NCBI GenBank assembly: GCA_964019415.1
Contig: OZ025871.1
Coordinates: 854,629 to 918,628, forward strand
Direction of reading: 5' to 3'
DNA length: 64,000 nucleotides
From: Ianthella basta
Taxonomy: Eukaryota > Porifera > Demospongiae > Verongiida > Ianthellidae
Below are positions 1 to 10,379 of this stretch, piece after piece. The position numbers were made by a program, and so were the translations under genes. Each line of letters opens with the position of its first letter. The first letter of the stretch is position 1. The notes under the pieces were generated by a model that had not been told where the DNA came from, did no database searches, and saw only the letters and a list, made by a program, of their open reading frames with translations.

Positions 1-62
1 TTACCCTTCTCTCCCCTCCTCTCCTCCCCCTCCCTTTCCCCACCCCTCCCCTCCCAATTCAG

Positions 63-519
63 CCACCTGCCCAGCCCACCATGTTTACTGCACTGCAGAT
101 GGCCACCAGTCCACAGTCACTGACATTCATTGAAACATCTCTGACTCCCTCAAATTACAGCTCCACCGTTGCTGGTAGCCTCCCCCAGGAGAGTAACCCC
201 TCTAATTTGTCTGGGGGCGTGTCCACAACTGACAACTCCAGATTTCAGGCTTTAAAGTCAATGGTCCATTCTGTGGTGAATAGCCGTTTGGAGCAAGGAG
301 TGACCTTCTCCCAACAGCCCCAGCAGACTGTCGGTGAGGTGATTGTGACAGTGAAGCAGGTGTTTCCCGAGTACAGTGACAGTGTCATCCACGGCCTCAT
401 TGTGTCAGAGCTCAAATCAAATGTGTCAAAAACACCTTCTGGTTCAAGTCAGCTCAGCTGCAGTGGTTGCCAATGGCGACGGTGGTAGGACAGACACAGG
501 ACTCGTCACCCTCCGCACG
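63..519 (+). pseudogene. Gene X copy A, middle exon
   Basis: This is an internal exon of an unrecognised gene. It begins after a long polypyrimidine tract and CAG and ends at ACG before GTAGGC. Its reading frame contains ATG at 81 and a Ser/Thr/Gln-rich segment followed by a more ordered part (residues about 55-115 of the frame, with motifs FQALKSMVHSVV and VKQVFPEYSD). The exon is 457 nt, whereas the equivalent exon of copy D (43666-44124) is 459 nt and reads through in frame. The 2-nt difference near 462 gives a TAG at 486-488, so this copy is either frameshifted or spliced differently. Function is unknown. The exon matches copies C and E almost base for base. Confidence 0.6.
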
Positions 520-613
520 GTAGGCTTGCAGCTGATGTTTGTGTGTGTAATGAGAGCACACTAGACACTTTTGTGTTAATAACATGTACCTTTTGTTTGT
601 AGTAGACACACAT

Positions 614-614
<1 letters not shown>

Positions 615-697
<83 letters not shown>
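615..697. repeat. (CA)n microsatellite in gene X intron
   Basis: Nearly pure CA dinucleotide array just upstream of the polypyrimidine tract of the last gene X exon. Arrays of different length sit at the same intron position in copies C, D and E. Confidence 0.95.
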
Positions 698-700
<3 letters not shown>

Positions 701-768
701 TACAATTAATATATACATATTTGACTTCCCCTCCCTCCCCTCCCCCTCCCCTCTCCCTCCCCATTCAG

Positions 769-1068
769 GTCCCTGACCAGACCCATGCAGAGGAGCCACC
801 TGCCAAGAAAGTAAAGGGGGGAATCCCTCCTTCCCTCAACCTCCACCTGAAGGTCCCCACAGAGCGAATGCGGAAGGGGGTGTGGTCTGCCACTTACCGG
901 ATGTACTCGTTGGCTCCGCCCTCCCCCCAAGAACTGACTGTAAAGGAAACTACAGCTTTGAAGCAGCTCATTCGCAGCTACAGAGAGTCGGCTGGGTTTC
1001 TACTGCGAGCAGCAGAACAACTTGAACAGACTCTGCCCAAACCAGGGTCATCCTCCTCAGCATCATAG
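769..1068 (+). CDS. Gene X copy A, last exon (NLS-like, C-terminal helix)
   Basis: Terminal coding exon. The acceptor is CCATTCAG and the exon opens in phase 0 with VPDQTHAEEPPAKKVK, in which PPAKKVK is a basic cluster like a monopartite nuclear localisation signal. A Pro-rich stretch follows, then a predicted amphipathic C-terminal helix (KQLIRSYRESAGFLLRAAEQ), and the protein ends in a Ser-rich tail before TAG. I do not recognise the family. A nuclear, DNA- or chromatin-associated role is only a guess from the basic motif. A polyadenylation-type AATAAA is at 1258-1263. Confidence 0.6.
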   Translation, partial: VPDQTHAEEPPAKKVKGGIPPSLNLHLKVPTERMRKGVWSATYRMYSLAPPSPQELTVKETTALKQLIRSYRESAGFLLRAAEQLEQTLPKPGSSSSAS

Positions 1069-1257
1069 TGTAGTCACCATGGCAACGCATCAGTTGTTTT
1101 CAGTCACTGGTTTCATCACATGACAGCACTTAATTGGCTCATCAATTCAATTCATAAGTGATGTGTGTTCTTGTTTTTATCCCTCATAATTGTTGGTTAA
1201 TTATTGCCTGAGTTGGTTGGCATGCTCACTATACACACTGCATAGCTGTAGTGTGTG

Positions 1258-1263
1258 AATAAA
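1258..1263 (+). terminator. Possible polyadenylation signal of gene X
   Basis: AATAAA about 190 bp after the gene X stop codon. The same hexamer is conserved at 29560-29565 behind copy C. Confidence 0.5.
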
Positions 1264-1445
1264 TAGATCTATTGATTGATTAATTGACTGTACATGTATA
1301 TGATATACTGAGAGCTGGAGCCATGGAGGTATACATCACAATTGCTTGAATGCATACAAATTGAATGAAGACATTGGGTAGTTCAATTCAAATCACATGC
1401 ATTTTAATGCTGCAAACATGAGTGATTTGATCATTTTGAGCTATG

Positions 1446-1714
1446 TACAGCGAAACCTGTCTAAGACATGCAGCCACCTGTGGAACAGTTGTAACTGACC
1501 TATTAAGTGCCTGCACACATGTACAAGGTGTCTGCCTGTACAGTGAAGCCTGTGAAAGACAGCCACCTGTAGGCCAGTTGCACCTGACCATTATAGAGAG
1601 GTGGCTGCTCTACATTGATAGATTGCAATGCTTTGGTGCTATCTGGGGCCAGGGAGGCTGGCTGTTTTAGAGAAATGGCAGCCTCAATGATCATCTTAGA
1701 CAGATTCCACTGTA
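1446..1714. mobile_element. MITE with TA-flanked terminal inverted repeats
   Basis: A 269-bp element. The left end TACAGCGAAACCTGTCTAAG is an imperfect inverted copy of the right end (CTTAGACAGATTCCACTGTA). TA at both borders and lack of coding capacity fit a non-autonomous Tc1/mariner/pogo-type element. The same insertion is at 29748-30016, so it predates the duplication. A shorter relative is at 48765-48962. Confidence 0.75.
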
Positions 1715-1917
1715 CAAAACAGACAAGACAGCTTGGACATTGCTCCTGTGTGCCTGCAAAATACAGTGTCCCATGAGCTGGAACACTTTACTATATACAT
1801 GCAGCCAATACATTCCATGGCATGTGCATGTGTTGCTAGCCAGTGCTGTAGAGAAATGCATCCAAAGGACAACCATGCTTATATGCATGCTTAAACTGTG
1901 TGCTGCGTACGTAGTTT

Positions 1918-2697
1918 TATATAATACTTACTTATATAGTACTTACACGCCTCCATGATCAACATATTCAATCTCTACAGTCCGACCTAAGCTGCGCCCA
2001 AGGGGCAACCCCATCGGGGGGGAGCAAGTTAAGAGCATACAGGTTGATCAAACATGATGTTACGGTGTGTGAGCCATATCTAACTCTGATTACCAACCCC
2101 AAGGCCCGCAGTGCATTAACTAAATTTCGACTATCAGACCACAAGCTCCACATCGAAAGTGGCTGTCACTGTAACCCTCCCAAGCCGGTTGAAGAACGCC
2201 TGTGTAAAATCTGCAACAATCAAGTGGTTGAAGATGAAATCCACTTCCTATTAAACTGCTCCCACTATTGTGACCTCAGATCCCCACTCATGCAACAAGC
2301 AGTCACTCTAAGTCAAAATTTCCCCCACCTGACCCCTAAAGAAAAATTTACATTCCTGATGTGCACCTCCCACCCTGCCCTAATACAAGAAACTGCCCTC
2401 TACATCTATAAAGCCATGCAAGCTAGATCACTTTGCTTGTCCCCACTCATTGATTGAAGCCCTGCACTACTCACACCCTCAACCCAACCTTGTCAATTCT
2501 GGCAACTTAACTTGTCTGTGTTAATTTGTATATATTGTCTATATTGCCTATCGCGTCTGTCTATGTTCCATGCAAGTCTTAGCCCTGTACTATCTGCACA
2601 AACCAACTGTATCACTTCCATTCTGTTATGAAGTATCTCTGCTGAGGTCAAGGCCGTTTTGGCTATGACCAGTGATGACATATATATATATATAATA
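1918..2697 (+). mobile_element. 5'-truncated non-LTR retrotransposon with 9-bp target-site duplication
   Basis: The paralogous locus near 30,216 has the uninterrupted empty site. Here about 770 bp are inserted between two copies of TATATAATA (1918-1926 and 2689-2697). The insert ends in a (TA)n tail and contains the C-terminal part of a reverse-transcriptase ORF. 5' truncation, a simple-repeat tail and a short target-site duplication are typical of target-primed LINE insertion. The insertion is younger than the duplication that produced copies A and C. Confidence 0.85.
2044..2457 (+). pseudogene. C-terminal fragment of LINE reverse transcriptase
   Basis: 137 codons. The frame contains a LTKFRLSDHKLHIE segment, then a Cys/His cluster (ERLCKICN, later HFLLNCSHY) of the type found after the RT domain in jockey/CR1-like ORF2 proteins. 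The catalytic RT core is absent, so this is a dead 3' fragment. The frame may open upstream; the ATG at 2044 is not a biological start. Confidence 0.75.
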
Positions 2698-2773
2698 TAT
2701 GCTTGTGAATCTTTTGTAATGATTCATTGAAAATGAGAATGAAAACAAGTGGATATGCATAAGGTGGTTACCC

Positions 2774-3043
2774 GTGAGCTGCCTTCACACAACTACTGCC
2801 TTATTTGGAATGCTTGTGACGTCATGCAGGCAGCGAAGCCCTCCAAAGACGGTTGACTTTTGTGGCAACAGATTTTACAGCCTGTGTTCGTTTGAACGAT
2901 TCCTTGTCCCGATTGATAGACACCCTAACGAGAATTGGATCGACTCCAAAGTGCGAGGTTGGGCGTGTAGGCCAGCTAGCGCCATTTGTGTGTCAGCATT
3001 CACTGCAGCCCTATCAATTGGATAGCGTTGGAACGATCGAGCA
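2774..3043 (+). promoter_or_regulatory. ROCO1 promoter and first leader exon region
   Basis: This segment is conserved with 30295-30564 and more distantly with 13235-13550. It ends in a consensus-like donor (GCA before GTGAGT at 3044) and is followed about 260 bp later by an acceptor (TTAATGCAG). I interpret the end of the block as a non-coding first exon and the rest as core promoter. No clear TATA box is seen in this copy, while the copy at 13,504 has TATTTAAA. Short ORFs across it are not conserved in frame and are not called. Confidence 0.45.
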
Positions 3044-3303
3044 GTGAGTTTTCTGTTTAGTTGGTTTCGCGACGTTTAAAAGTCATGGATGCCTACTATA
3101 CTGTTAACTACCTCTTTTAGAAATAACGGCTGTCGAGCAGTTCAGAACTCGACAGTCGTTGTGGCTAGCTAGTTAAACTTCTTACTAGCTTGCTACTGTT
3201 TTGCACGTTTATTACTTGTTTCGCCCGTTAATTGCACGGTGTCAGCGGCTTATTGTAGAGGGGAGAATCTGTCTCTATAAACATTGTCCTATCCTTAATG
3301 CAG

Positions 3304-3736
3304 GCCACACCACTCTCCATTGCCCACTTAAAGGTGCCCTGTCCACATCCAACTAACTACTCTATTGGCCTCCAGCAGAGGAAACGCTGTGCACTCCTCC
3401 AACGCCCACCACTACCGTCACTGTACAAGGTCTGCTCTGTTCCATCACCATAGCAACACTCCCCAATACCACACTATCAGACAACTTGCCCCTCATCCAC
3501 CTATACCATCACTACCTGGCAGCACTACACTCTTCCACCACCACCAGACATAGCACTGGTCAACAGCTCTACAGTCCTCCAACATCTGTCAAGAACTACA
3601 CCATCTGAGCTCTGTCCGCTTCTCTTCACTACCAGAAGTGGCAACATCCTATAGCAACATTGTGATTATTCCATCCTCCTTCACCCAACAGTAGCAGCCC
3701 AGCACGTCTGCAGATCTTTGTACAGCAAGTAAGCAG
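3304..3736 (+). other. ROCO1 non-coding leader exon 2
   Basis: A block bounded by an acceptor TGCAG at 3299-3303 and a donor GTAAGT at 3737, conserved at 13876-14333, 30825-31257 and 45950-46400. It is rich in CCA/CAC trinucleotides with no conserved reading frame, so it is best read as 5' UTR. The next exon is the ankyrin/ROC/COR exon after an intron of about 2.75 kb. Confidence 0.55.
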
Positions 3737-4529
3737 GTAAGTGTTCTTATTTTGCAAATACTCCATGCCTGCATGGCGATATTTGAAATTTAGTTTGTGA
3801 AGCCCCCCCCTGTATGCGAGAAGATTTCAAAGGGTCGAACCAAATATGGTGGTCTTCAGTGAAGCAATTACCAATAGTGGGAGGTGAAAGACGGATGAAG
3901 AGCAGAACAGGCACATTTGACTTGACAAAAGCATTTTCTGTTGGCTCTACATAATCCATTAGAGTTAGGTGTTTCGTTCCAGAGATATCGACAGATTCAG
4001 GAAGGAACGAGTTGTATGTGGTTGAAGGCCATTTTTATGACATCATGAACTTACACGAATATTCAAAGGAATAATATTATTCTTTGAATATTCGGCTACT
4101 GAATGAATATTTGACTATTTGGTTATTTGTTCGACCCTTAAAGATGTCATGATAACAATAATCATGAATAATTCCTGATGTGCACAAGGTACCTACACCT
4201 GTAGGGCTCTGGCATCACTGTGTGATTCACCTTGCTACTGGCATTTGAGAGGATCATTGCTAACAGTGCCTTCATCCATTCACTCTTGTACATACGTTTG
4301 ATTGTAGATAGCTGTCATGTTTACCAGGATTCTTACACTAAAGACTGTCCCAGTGCTTTTCTGATCAGCCCATACCTGAAGGAATTGACCCTTATGCGAA
4401 CTGGCACGAGGTTCTTAGCTGAATTGTTGTTCTGTCCTGCTTCGCAATCAAACAAGAAGGCCAGGACATTTCTGCATCATAACCGCAGCCGATCATGACT
4501 TTCTCGTTTCGTGATTGGGTGGTGTAATC

Positions 4530-4710
4530 TGTGCAGCTGCAGTTTCTCTATTATAGACCACAGATAGCCATGCTCTATAGATGTACTTAGAGCATAGACA
4601 CAAATGTTGCATTGAATTAGAGCATGGCTATACAGAATAGACCACAACGTAAAAGTGCTACTGGTGTGACTATGGTGTTTAGAAACATTGAATAGATGCA
4701 CATTGCCATG
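4530..4710. repeat. Dispersed repeat related to 55,940-56,180
   Basis: Starts with CAGCTGCAGTTTCTCT, contains inverted TGCTCTA/TAGAGCA motifs and ends near GTTTAGAAACAT. The same order of motifs is found in intron 1 of ROCO4. Probably a non-autonomous transposon family; ends not resolved. Confidence 0.5.
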
Positions 4711-5705
4711 GCAGTGGAATATATTAATTTTATATTAATTGCCAAGCGGCGATCAGCAAGTGAATCGCACTCCATTCCAGATTTGCTGTGTCTGTACCTT
4801 ATGCAAGCAGTTGCTTCGGTTGTGCAAGCTTGCATGGTGTGCTCAATTATGTTAACAATACCCAATTGTGCACACACCGGCATTCTCTCGAGCATCTGAT
4901 AACCTATTTATCATGAGAAAACTATGCTTATACCAGTGAATTGATGATGCAAACATGCTGTAAAATTTTGGCAAAAGAAATATTGGCGGAATGCTCTCAT
5001 AACCACCAATTCACATTTCTCCACCAAAATTTCCAGCCATATGGGGGGAAAGCCAAATCATTATTGATTGGGGCTTACAAATCAAAGCTAAAGAAACACA
5101 AGTGTGATATGATAATAATACTAGTAACATGGGTTCAAGGACAGACACTGTGAAAGTGAAACGTGAACTGGGCTTATTATTTTCCAGCTGGTCTAGCAGT
5201 CTTTCGGCTATTACTAAGGCAGCCCACTGTCTTTCCTAGATGCTTTTGCATCACTCATTCAAGGGCTGAATTTATGATAAGTTATTTTTCTTGCTATGTG
5301 TAAAGGTAACTTCTCGACATAATAACAAAGCAGGGATGTATACAACTATAAACAAATGGGACAACAGCTACATAGAAGGACTCTTTGGTAATGGCCCACA
5401 CTGCAAAAGTGTTGCCAGGTTGGCTACAAGTATCCACTTAGCCGTGCATGCTTTCAAAGGACCTGAAGTTGTTCATAGAGCACTTCACAATGTCCATTGT
5501 GACCGAAAGTAGTGTGATTTGTGGGAATCACTTGTCATGTGCTCACATGCACACTTAAAGCATCACTGCAGTCAACATGGTGTGAATGTTGCTATGGTTG
5601 CTATTTTGTTGTGATATCTACATGGAACCAAAGAAGCAATGTACACAGCTCCAAACCGGGCTCATTTGGTGGTGATGATGCATTCCGTGTGGATTCCTGT
5701 AACCT

Positions 5706-6072
5706 TTACAGGAAGAAATTCATAAGTGTAAACACAGTTAGGCAGTTGGAAGAGGGCCACGTCCGAAGACAAGCACAATGGAAGAAGGCTAAGTCCGAAG
5801 ACCTCTTGGCAATGCGTTGACAAGACACAACTGGCGTCGGTACTGTCCGCAGACGTTTGAAACAACATAGGGCTGGAAAGAAAGTGGCGCCGCTGGGAAT
5901 CGAACTCAGGACATCTGGCTTTAGCTGCCAGTGCTCTAGCCACTGAGCTACGACGCCCCGCCGACAACCACTCGATCTCCAGCCCTTAGCCTTCTTCCAT
6001 CATGCTTGTCTTCGGACGTGGCCCTCTTCCAACGGCCTAGCTGTGTTTACGCTTACAAATTTCTTCCTGTAA
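5706..6072. mobile_element. Foldback element with about 88-bp inverted arms
   Basis: The left arm begins TTACAGGAAGAAATT and the right arm ends AATTTCTTCCTGTAA. The arms pair over roughly 88 bp with a few mismatches, for example around GGCCACGTCCGAAGACAAGC. The spacer holds a tRNA-like sequence. The paralogous region upstream of ROCO2 (about 18,290) lacks the element, so it was inserted after the two ROCO upstream regions separated. No coding capacity. Confidence 0.75.
5886..5957 (-). tRNA. tRNA-like sequence (probably tRNA-derived SINE head or pseudo-tRNA)
   Basis: 72 nt on the minus strand folds as a cloverleaf. The acceptor is GGCGTCG with CGGCGCC (one G-U pair). The D arm is GCTC/GAGC, the anticodon stem CTGGC/GCCAG has the 7-nt loop AGCTAAA, and the T arm has loop TTCGATT with one mismatch. 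Box B is well preserved (GTTCGATTC). Position 33 is G instead of U. The nominal anticodon would be CTA, which reads amber. A working tRNA is therefore unlikely, and a tRNA-derived element or decayed gene fits better. Confidence 0.5.
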
Positions 6073-6525
6073 CTGTTCTTTACGCAGCAATTAACTCTGT
6101 AGTTAGCAACAATTCCCGTAACCTTGTAATAGTAAACATGAAACCAAGAAATAATTGTTGATGAAAGTTCCACAAAAGCGTGAAATTCGCTGTTTCCTCA
6201 TATCACTAATGATAATGTGTTCTGTAATATGAGCGTAGACATTACCATCATCACCATTTTCACCATAATGGTACAACTGCCTAACTAAATTGGTGTGACA
6301 GCAAACAATGTTGTGGCCGTATGAGTGTGATCAATACAAACCAATTTCAAAGTAATTTAGTACCCAATTCATGTTAAAAAGGGGAATTGTGTCTTAGTGT
6401 CTTCATAGGTCAGAGATTTAGAAGTGCATACAAAGAGCAGTGTAATACTAGTATTGGATTCTTTCTGGATATACGTAGTTTTCCCAGAGGGAGACAGTGA
6501 AACAGGTCACTTGAGGTGGACAAAA

Positions 6526-9340
6526 TATGAATACAAAAGATAAAGATGGAACTTATATGACATAAAGATGGGACAACACCTTTAATGGAGGCAGCTAACA
6601 GAGGTCACAACCAAGCAGTCCATGAGCTCATCAGAGCTGGTGCTAGTGTGACTGCAATGAGTAGGCAACAGAAACAAAGAGCCCTTCGCTTTGCCAGCAT
6701 GGAAGGTGACTCCAGTGTTGTCAAAACCCTCATTGAGGCTGGGGCTGATGTCAATGAACAAAATAAAGATGGCAGAACAGCTTTGATGGAAGCAACATAC
6801 AAGGGTCATGACCAAGTGGTATATGAGCTCATCAGAGCAGGTGCTAGTGTGACTGCAATGGACAGGTGCCAAAAGCAAAGAGCTATTCATTGTGCCAGCA
6901 GGGAAGGTGACTACAGTGTTGTCAAAGCACTCATTGAGGCTGGGGCTGATGTCAATGGGCAAGATGAATATGGGGCAACACCTTTAATGTATGCGTCTGA
7001 AGAGTGCCCTGACCAAGTGGTGCGTGAGCTGATCAGAGCCGGTGCTATTGTGACTGCAAAGGACAACAGCCAACTAACTGCCCTTCACTATGCCATGTGG
7101 AGAGGCTGTTCCAGTGTTATCAGAACACTCGTCGAGGCTGGGGCTGAGATTAATAGTCAAGATGAAGACGAGACAACACCTTTAATGGAGGCAACTGACA
7201 TCAGAGCAGGAGCTAGTGTGACTGCAATGAAAAGGCAACAAAAACGAAGAGCCTTTCGCTATGCCAGCAGGGAAGGTGACTCCAGTGTTGTTAGAACTCT
7301 CATTGAGGCTGGGACTGACATCAATGGACAATATGAAGATGGAATTACACTACTGATGGTGGCAGCTGCAGAGGGTCATGACCAAGTGGTACATGAGCTC
7401 ATCAGAGCAGGTGCTAATGTGATTGCAAAGAACAATAGATGTACTTTTCCCTGGTTTGCTGGTTCAACAGCCTTGCATTTTGCTGCTAAACAGAACAGGA
7501 TTAAATGTGGGGTCCTCCTCGTGGAGGCAGGAGCAGACATGGTGGCAAAGAACAAAGAGTCCAAATCTCCCTTGGACCTTGCATCAGATGACTTCATTCA
7601 GGCAAACTGTCCAACAGGCACAGTCTTTTGCTGCCAAGCGCATTGTTGCAGTAATTGGCAATGCTGAACATGGCAAGACTACACTGATAGCAGCTCTGCA
7701 AGCTGAGAGCAACAGCCTAATGAAGAGGTTCACCAATAGGTTTGCAAAGGTACAGGACATCAGCCAACGAACAATTGGAATTGAAGCAGTCCAGTTCTCC
7801 AGTAAGAAGTATGGAGAGACACTGTTCTATGACTTTGCTGGTCAGTTTGATTACCACGGCCCTCATCAGTCCTTCCTGGAGGCCATGCTAAGCAAGCCAG
7901 GAGTGTCTGTGACCCTGTTGCTTCTGGTGAAGGCAACCGATGAAGCAGACATCATCGCACAACAAATCACTCACTGGTTGCAACCTCTAGCCCTGACGTC
8001 AGCCCCATTCACTCCACAAGTGGTACTTGTTGGCAGCTTCCTGGATCAAGTAAAGTCCAGACAAGAAGCAACCAAGAAGCTGGTGCTTTGCACTCAGTCA
8101 GTGCAGGAGGAGTTGCCATTCAACATCCAGGGTCCCTGTCTTCTCGACTGCCGCAAGTGTAAATCTGAGGGCATCAATCAGATTTGCACCTTCTTCACAG
8201 AGACGCAACCTCTCCTGTTGAACTCCAGCACTTTCTCATACAACCTTCACTGGGTACTAGCGCAAGTGAGGAAAGCATTCTCCATTCCAGCCATCACACT
8301 CCACACCTTCCAGTCATGGCTGCTGGAAAATGCTGAACTGCTCCCTTTTCATCTCCCCCCACCTGAGGAGGTGTGTCGTGACCTAACAGCAGTTGGTCAC
8401 ACTCTCTTTCTCCCCAATAAGCGAGACCCCTCCCAAAGTTGGCTTATTTTGGACCTCCAAGCTATTCTTCACAATGTGTATGGCACTCTGTTGTCCAGGT
8501 CACAGGGGAAAGTCAACAAGTTTGGTCTACTCCATTGCAGCCAACTGGCCAAGCTGTTTCCTAAATTGGATCAAGCAATGATCCAAGAGGTCCTGATCAG
8601 TCTTGAGTTATGCATCCAGGTCGATCCCTTGCTCATTAGGGAAGAACTGTTGAAGCTGACAGCAACAGACAAGGTGGAAGGCTGGCTGTATTTCCCTGCC
8701 CTGGTGTCAGCCCAACAACTTGAGGTCTTCCCAGGTGATCCAGAACCACAGTATCTCCATTGGGCAAATGCATGCTGGCAGCTGAGGACGGTGGAGAAGC
8801 ACTTCATCTCTGCTCATCTCCTTCAAACCATCATCCTCCGTCTAGCTGCTAATTATGTGTTCACCCACGAGTTGTCTCCAGGTGTGAGAGAACATTGCTG
8901 CAGTGTTTGGGTGAATGGCCTTTCCTGGATGTCCACCAATGGTGTGGACATGGCGGTCCAGATAAGTGATAGCAGTGTGGTCCAGGTTGTTGGACGCAGC
9001 AAAGCAGGAGCTGAGAAACTGCACCGATATATGTCGACCATTGTGCAAACTGCCATCCAAACAATTACCCTGCAGTCACCAAAACTGGAGGCCACATCCT
9101 ACCTAGTCCACCCCTACACACCCGCTATGTGGGAGGACACCAAAGCCACTCCCTTTGATTGCTTGTATCCCATTTCAAGTATCATTTGTTGCATCAATAA
9201 TGGAGATGAAGACACTCTATCCCTGCCAAGACAGAGTCATTCCTGCCGAATGAGTCTCCTGGAGTTGTTTGGAGGATGGTCTCCTTCAGAGAATTTGTCA
9301 GTTGTGAAGGACATGGCCTTCAAGAGGGGACCACAAAGAG
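6526..9340 (+). pseudogene. ROCO1 main exon: ankyrin repeats-ROC-COR, broken
   Basis: This exon is homologous to the main exon of ROCO2. The ATG at 6526 (MNTKDKDGTYMT) runs into TAA at once, because about 287 nt present in ROCO2 (18743-19029) are missing. An ankyrin frame resumes at 6585 with about 10 repeats. A 4-bp duplication (TTCA, near 7594) then shifts the frame just before the ROC domain. The ROC domain is readable in the second frame: P-loop GNAEHGKT, switch-type DFAGQFDYHGPHQ, and SFLDQ at the G4 position. COR follows (DLTAVGHTLFLP, LILDLQAIL). The exon ends at donor GTGAGT (9341). Ankyrin repeats bind proteins and ROC-COR is a GTPase-dimerisation module. With these lesions a full protein cannot be made from this locus. 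Confidence 0.8.
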
Positions 9341-9462
9341 GTGAGTCCATGCTTCTATTCCATCTGTGTTTGATGTGCCAATTCCTTTGTATATCCATAC
9401 TGATCCATGCTGAGGAAGACTGCTGGCTTACTCTTTCGTTTAAACAACTTCACTCTCTTCAG

Positions 9463-9688
9463 ACCTGCTCAGTGCATGCTATCATCCTACAGCTCCCAAA
9501 GTGGAGCTACTCCCTACCCCGCCCCTCCACTCCTCTCATTACTGCAGACGAGGTGCAACCAGAAGATGATAAGTCTCTATCACAAGAAGGCTCCTCTCCT
9601 CTGACAGTCAAAGATAGGAAAGGTGTGTGTGGCATTGTCAATGAAGCTACCACTTCCCTCTCACAAGGCCACACAGTGCACTCTTTTG
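9463..9688 (+). pseudogene. ROCO1 fused linker exons (truncated alpha + beta)
   Basis: A truncated alpha linker (from acceptor CTTCAG at 9457-9462) is joined by deletion to the beta linker exon (9548-9688). The beta exon has acceptor ACTGCAG, carries motifs SLSQEGSSPLTVKD and HTVHSF, and ends in phase 1 at GTAAGT. The intron between the main exon and 9548 is 207 nt, divisible by three and free of stops, so retaining it would also be in frame. Linkers are Ser/Thr/Glu-rich and probably disordered. Confidence 0.55.
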
Positions 9689-9773
9689 GTAAGTCTCTCC
9701 AACATACCTCAGAATAGATTTTTCTGGATACTTGCTCCACCGTAGTTTGCACCTACATCTCCACTCTCTTCAG

Positions 9774-9872
9774 ATCTGCCCTCAGTATCATCCTCTAGTT
9801 CCAGAAGTGGAGCTACCGCTGCTGACAAGGGACCCTCCCCAGAGATGGAGGCACTGACTGCAACACAGCAAG
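9774..9872 (+). CDS. ROCO1 alpha linker exon
   Basis: 99 nt, phase 1 to phase 1. Acceptor CTTCAG, donor GTATGC. Encodes a low-complexity linker ending in ATQQ with conserved GATAADKGPSPEMEA. Homologous to the alpha exons of the other copies. Confidence 0.65.
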
Positions 9873-10083
9873 GTATGCTCCATGCAGTGTCACTACACAC
9901 GAGTGCACCTCACAGTGTACCGAGTGTGGGAGGTGTGTCCCCTTTAATTGGTGGTACTGTTAAATGATGTGACTAACATGGACGAGCTCAGTGTACTAAT
10001 GGCTCTGGCTAATTTGATTCACATGCCCCACCCCCACCCCACTCCTGTTCCATTACTAACTACTCCCTCTTTCATTACTGCAG

Positions 10084-10218
10084 TCGAGGTGTCCCCAGAA
10101 AGTAAACCATCTCTATCACCAGAAGGCTCCTCTCTGACAGTCAAAGATGAGAAAAGTGTGTGTGGTGTCAGTGTAGTTGCCACTGCCTTTTCACAAAGCC
10201 AGACAGTGCACTCTGTGG
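10084..10218 (+). CDS. ROCO1 beta linker exon
   Basis: 135 nt, phase 1-1. Acceptor ACTGCAG, donor GTAAGT. Encodes SLTVKDEKSVCGV and SQTVHSVG motifs shared with ROCO2 and ROCO4. Confidence 0.65.
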
Positions 10219-10379
10219 GTAAGTCCCTCATGGATCCCTAAGGGCAGGGGATGGTCTCATCTTCCACATGTGCATGTAGCTATATAACAGTATATTACAA
10301 GTTGTTTATGTTGAAAGGCTTTGCTTTGTGCAGTGGTTTATCTCATCCCCCCCCCCCCCCCCCCCCTTCCCTCATTCAG

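Larger units (their letters stand above)
3737..6487 (+). other. ROCO1 leader intron
   Basis: No gene recognised. It contains a short palindrome (about 4053-4093), a dispersed repeat (about 4530-4710) related to sequence at 55.94-56.18 kb, a foldback element with a tRNA-like core (5706-6072), and 5.4-6.5 kb of sequence shared with the region upstream of ROCO2 (17.95-18.7 kb). Confidence 0.5.

Noticed and set aside
1443-1670. Short open frames over the MITE at 1446-1714 (also 29745-29972)
   Set aside because: They lie within a non-coding inverted-repeat element and are conserved only because the element was duplicated.
2774-3025. 83-codon frame over the leader promoter region
   Set aside because: Identical in the duplicate at 30295 but not conserved in the more diverged leaders, and interrupted by the inferred splice donor. 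Treated as non-coding.
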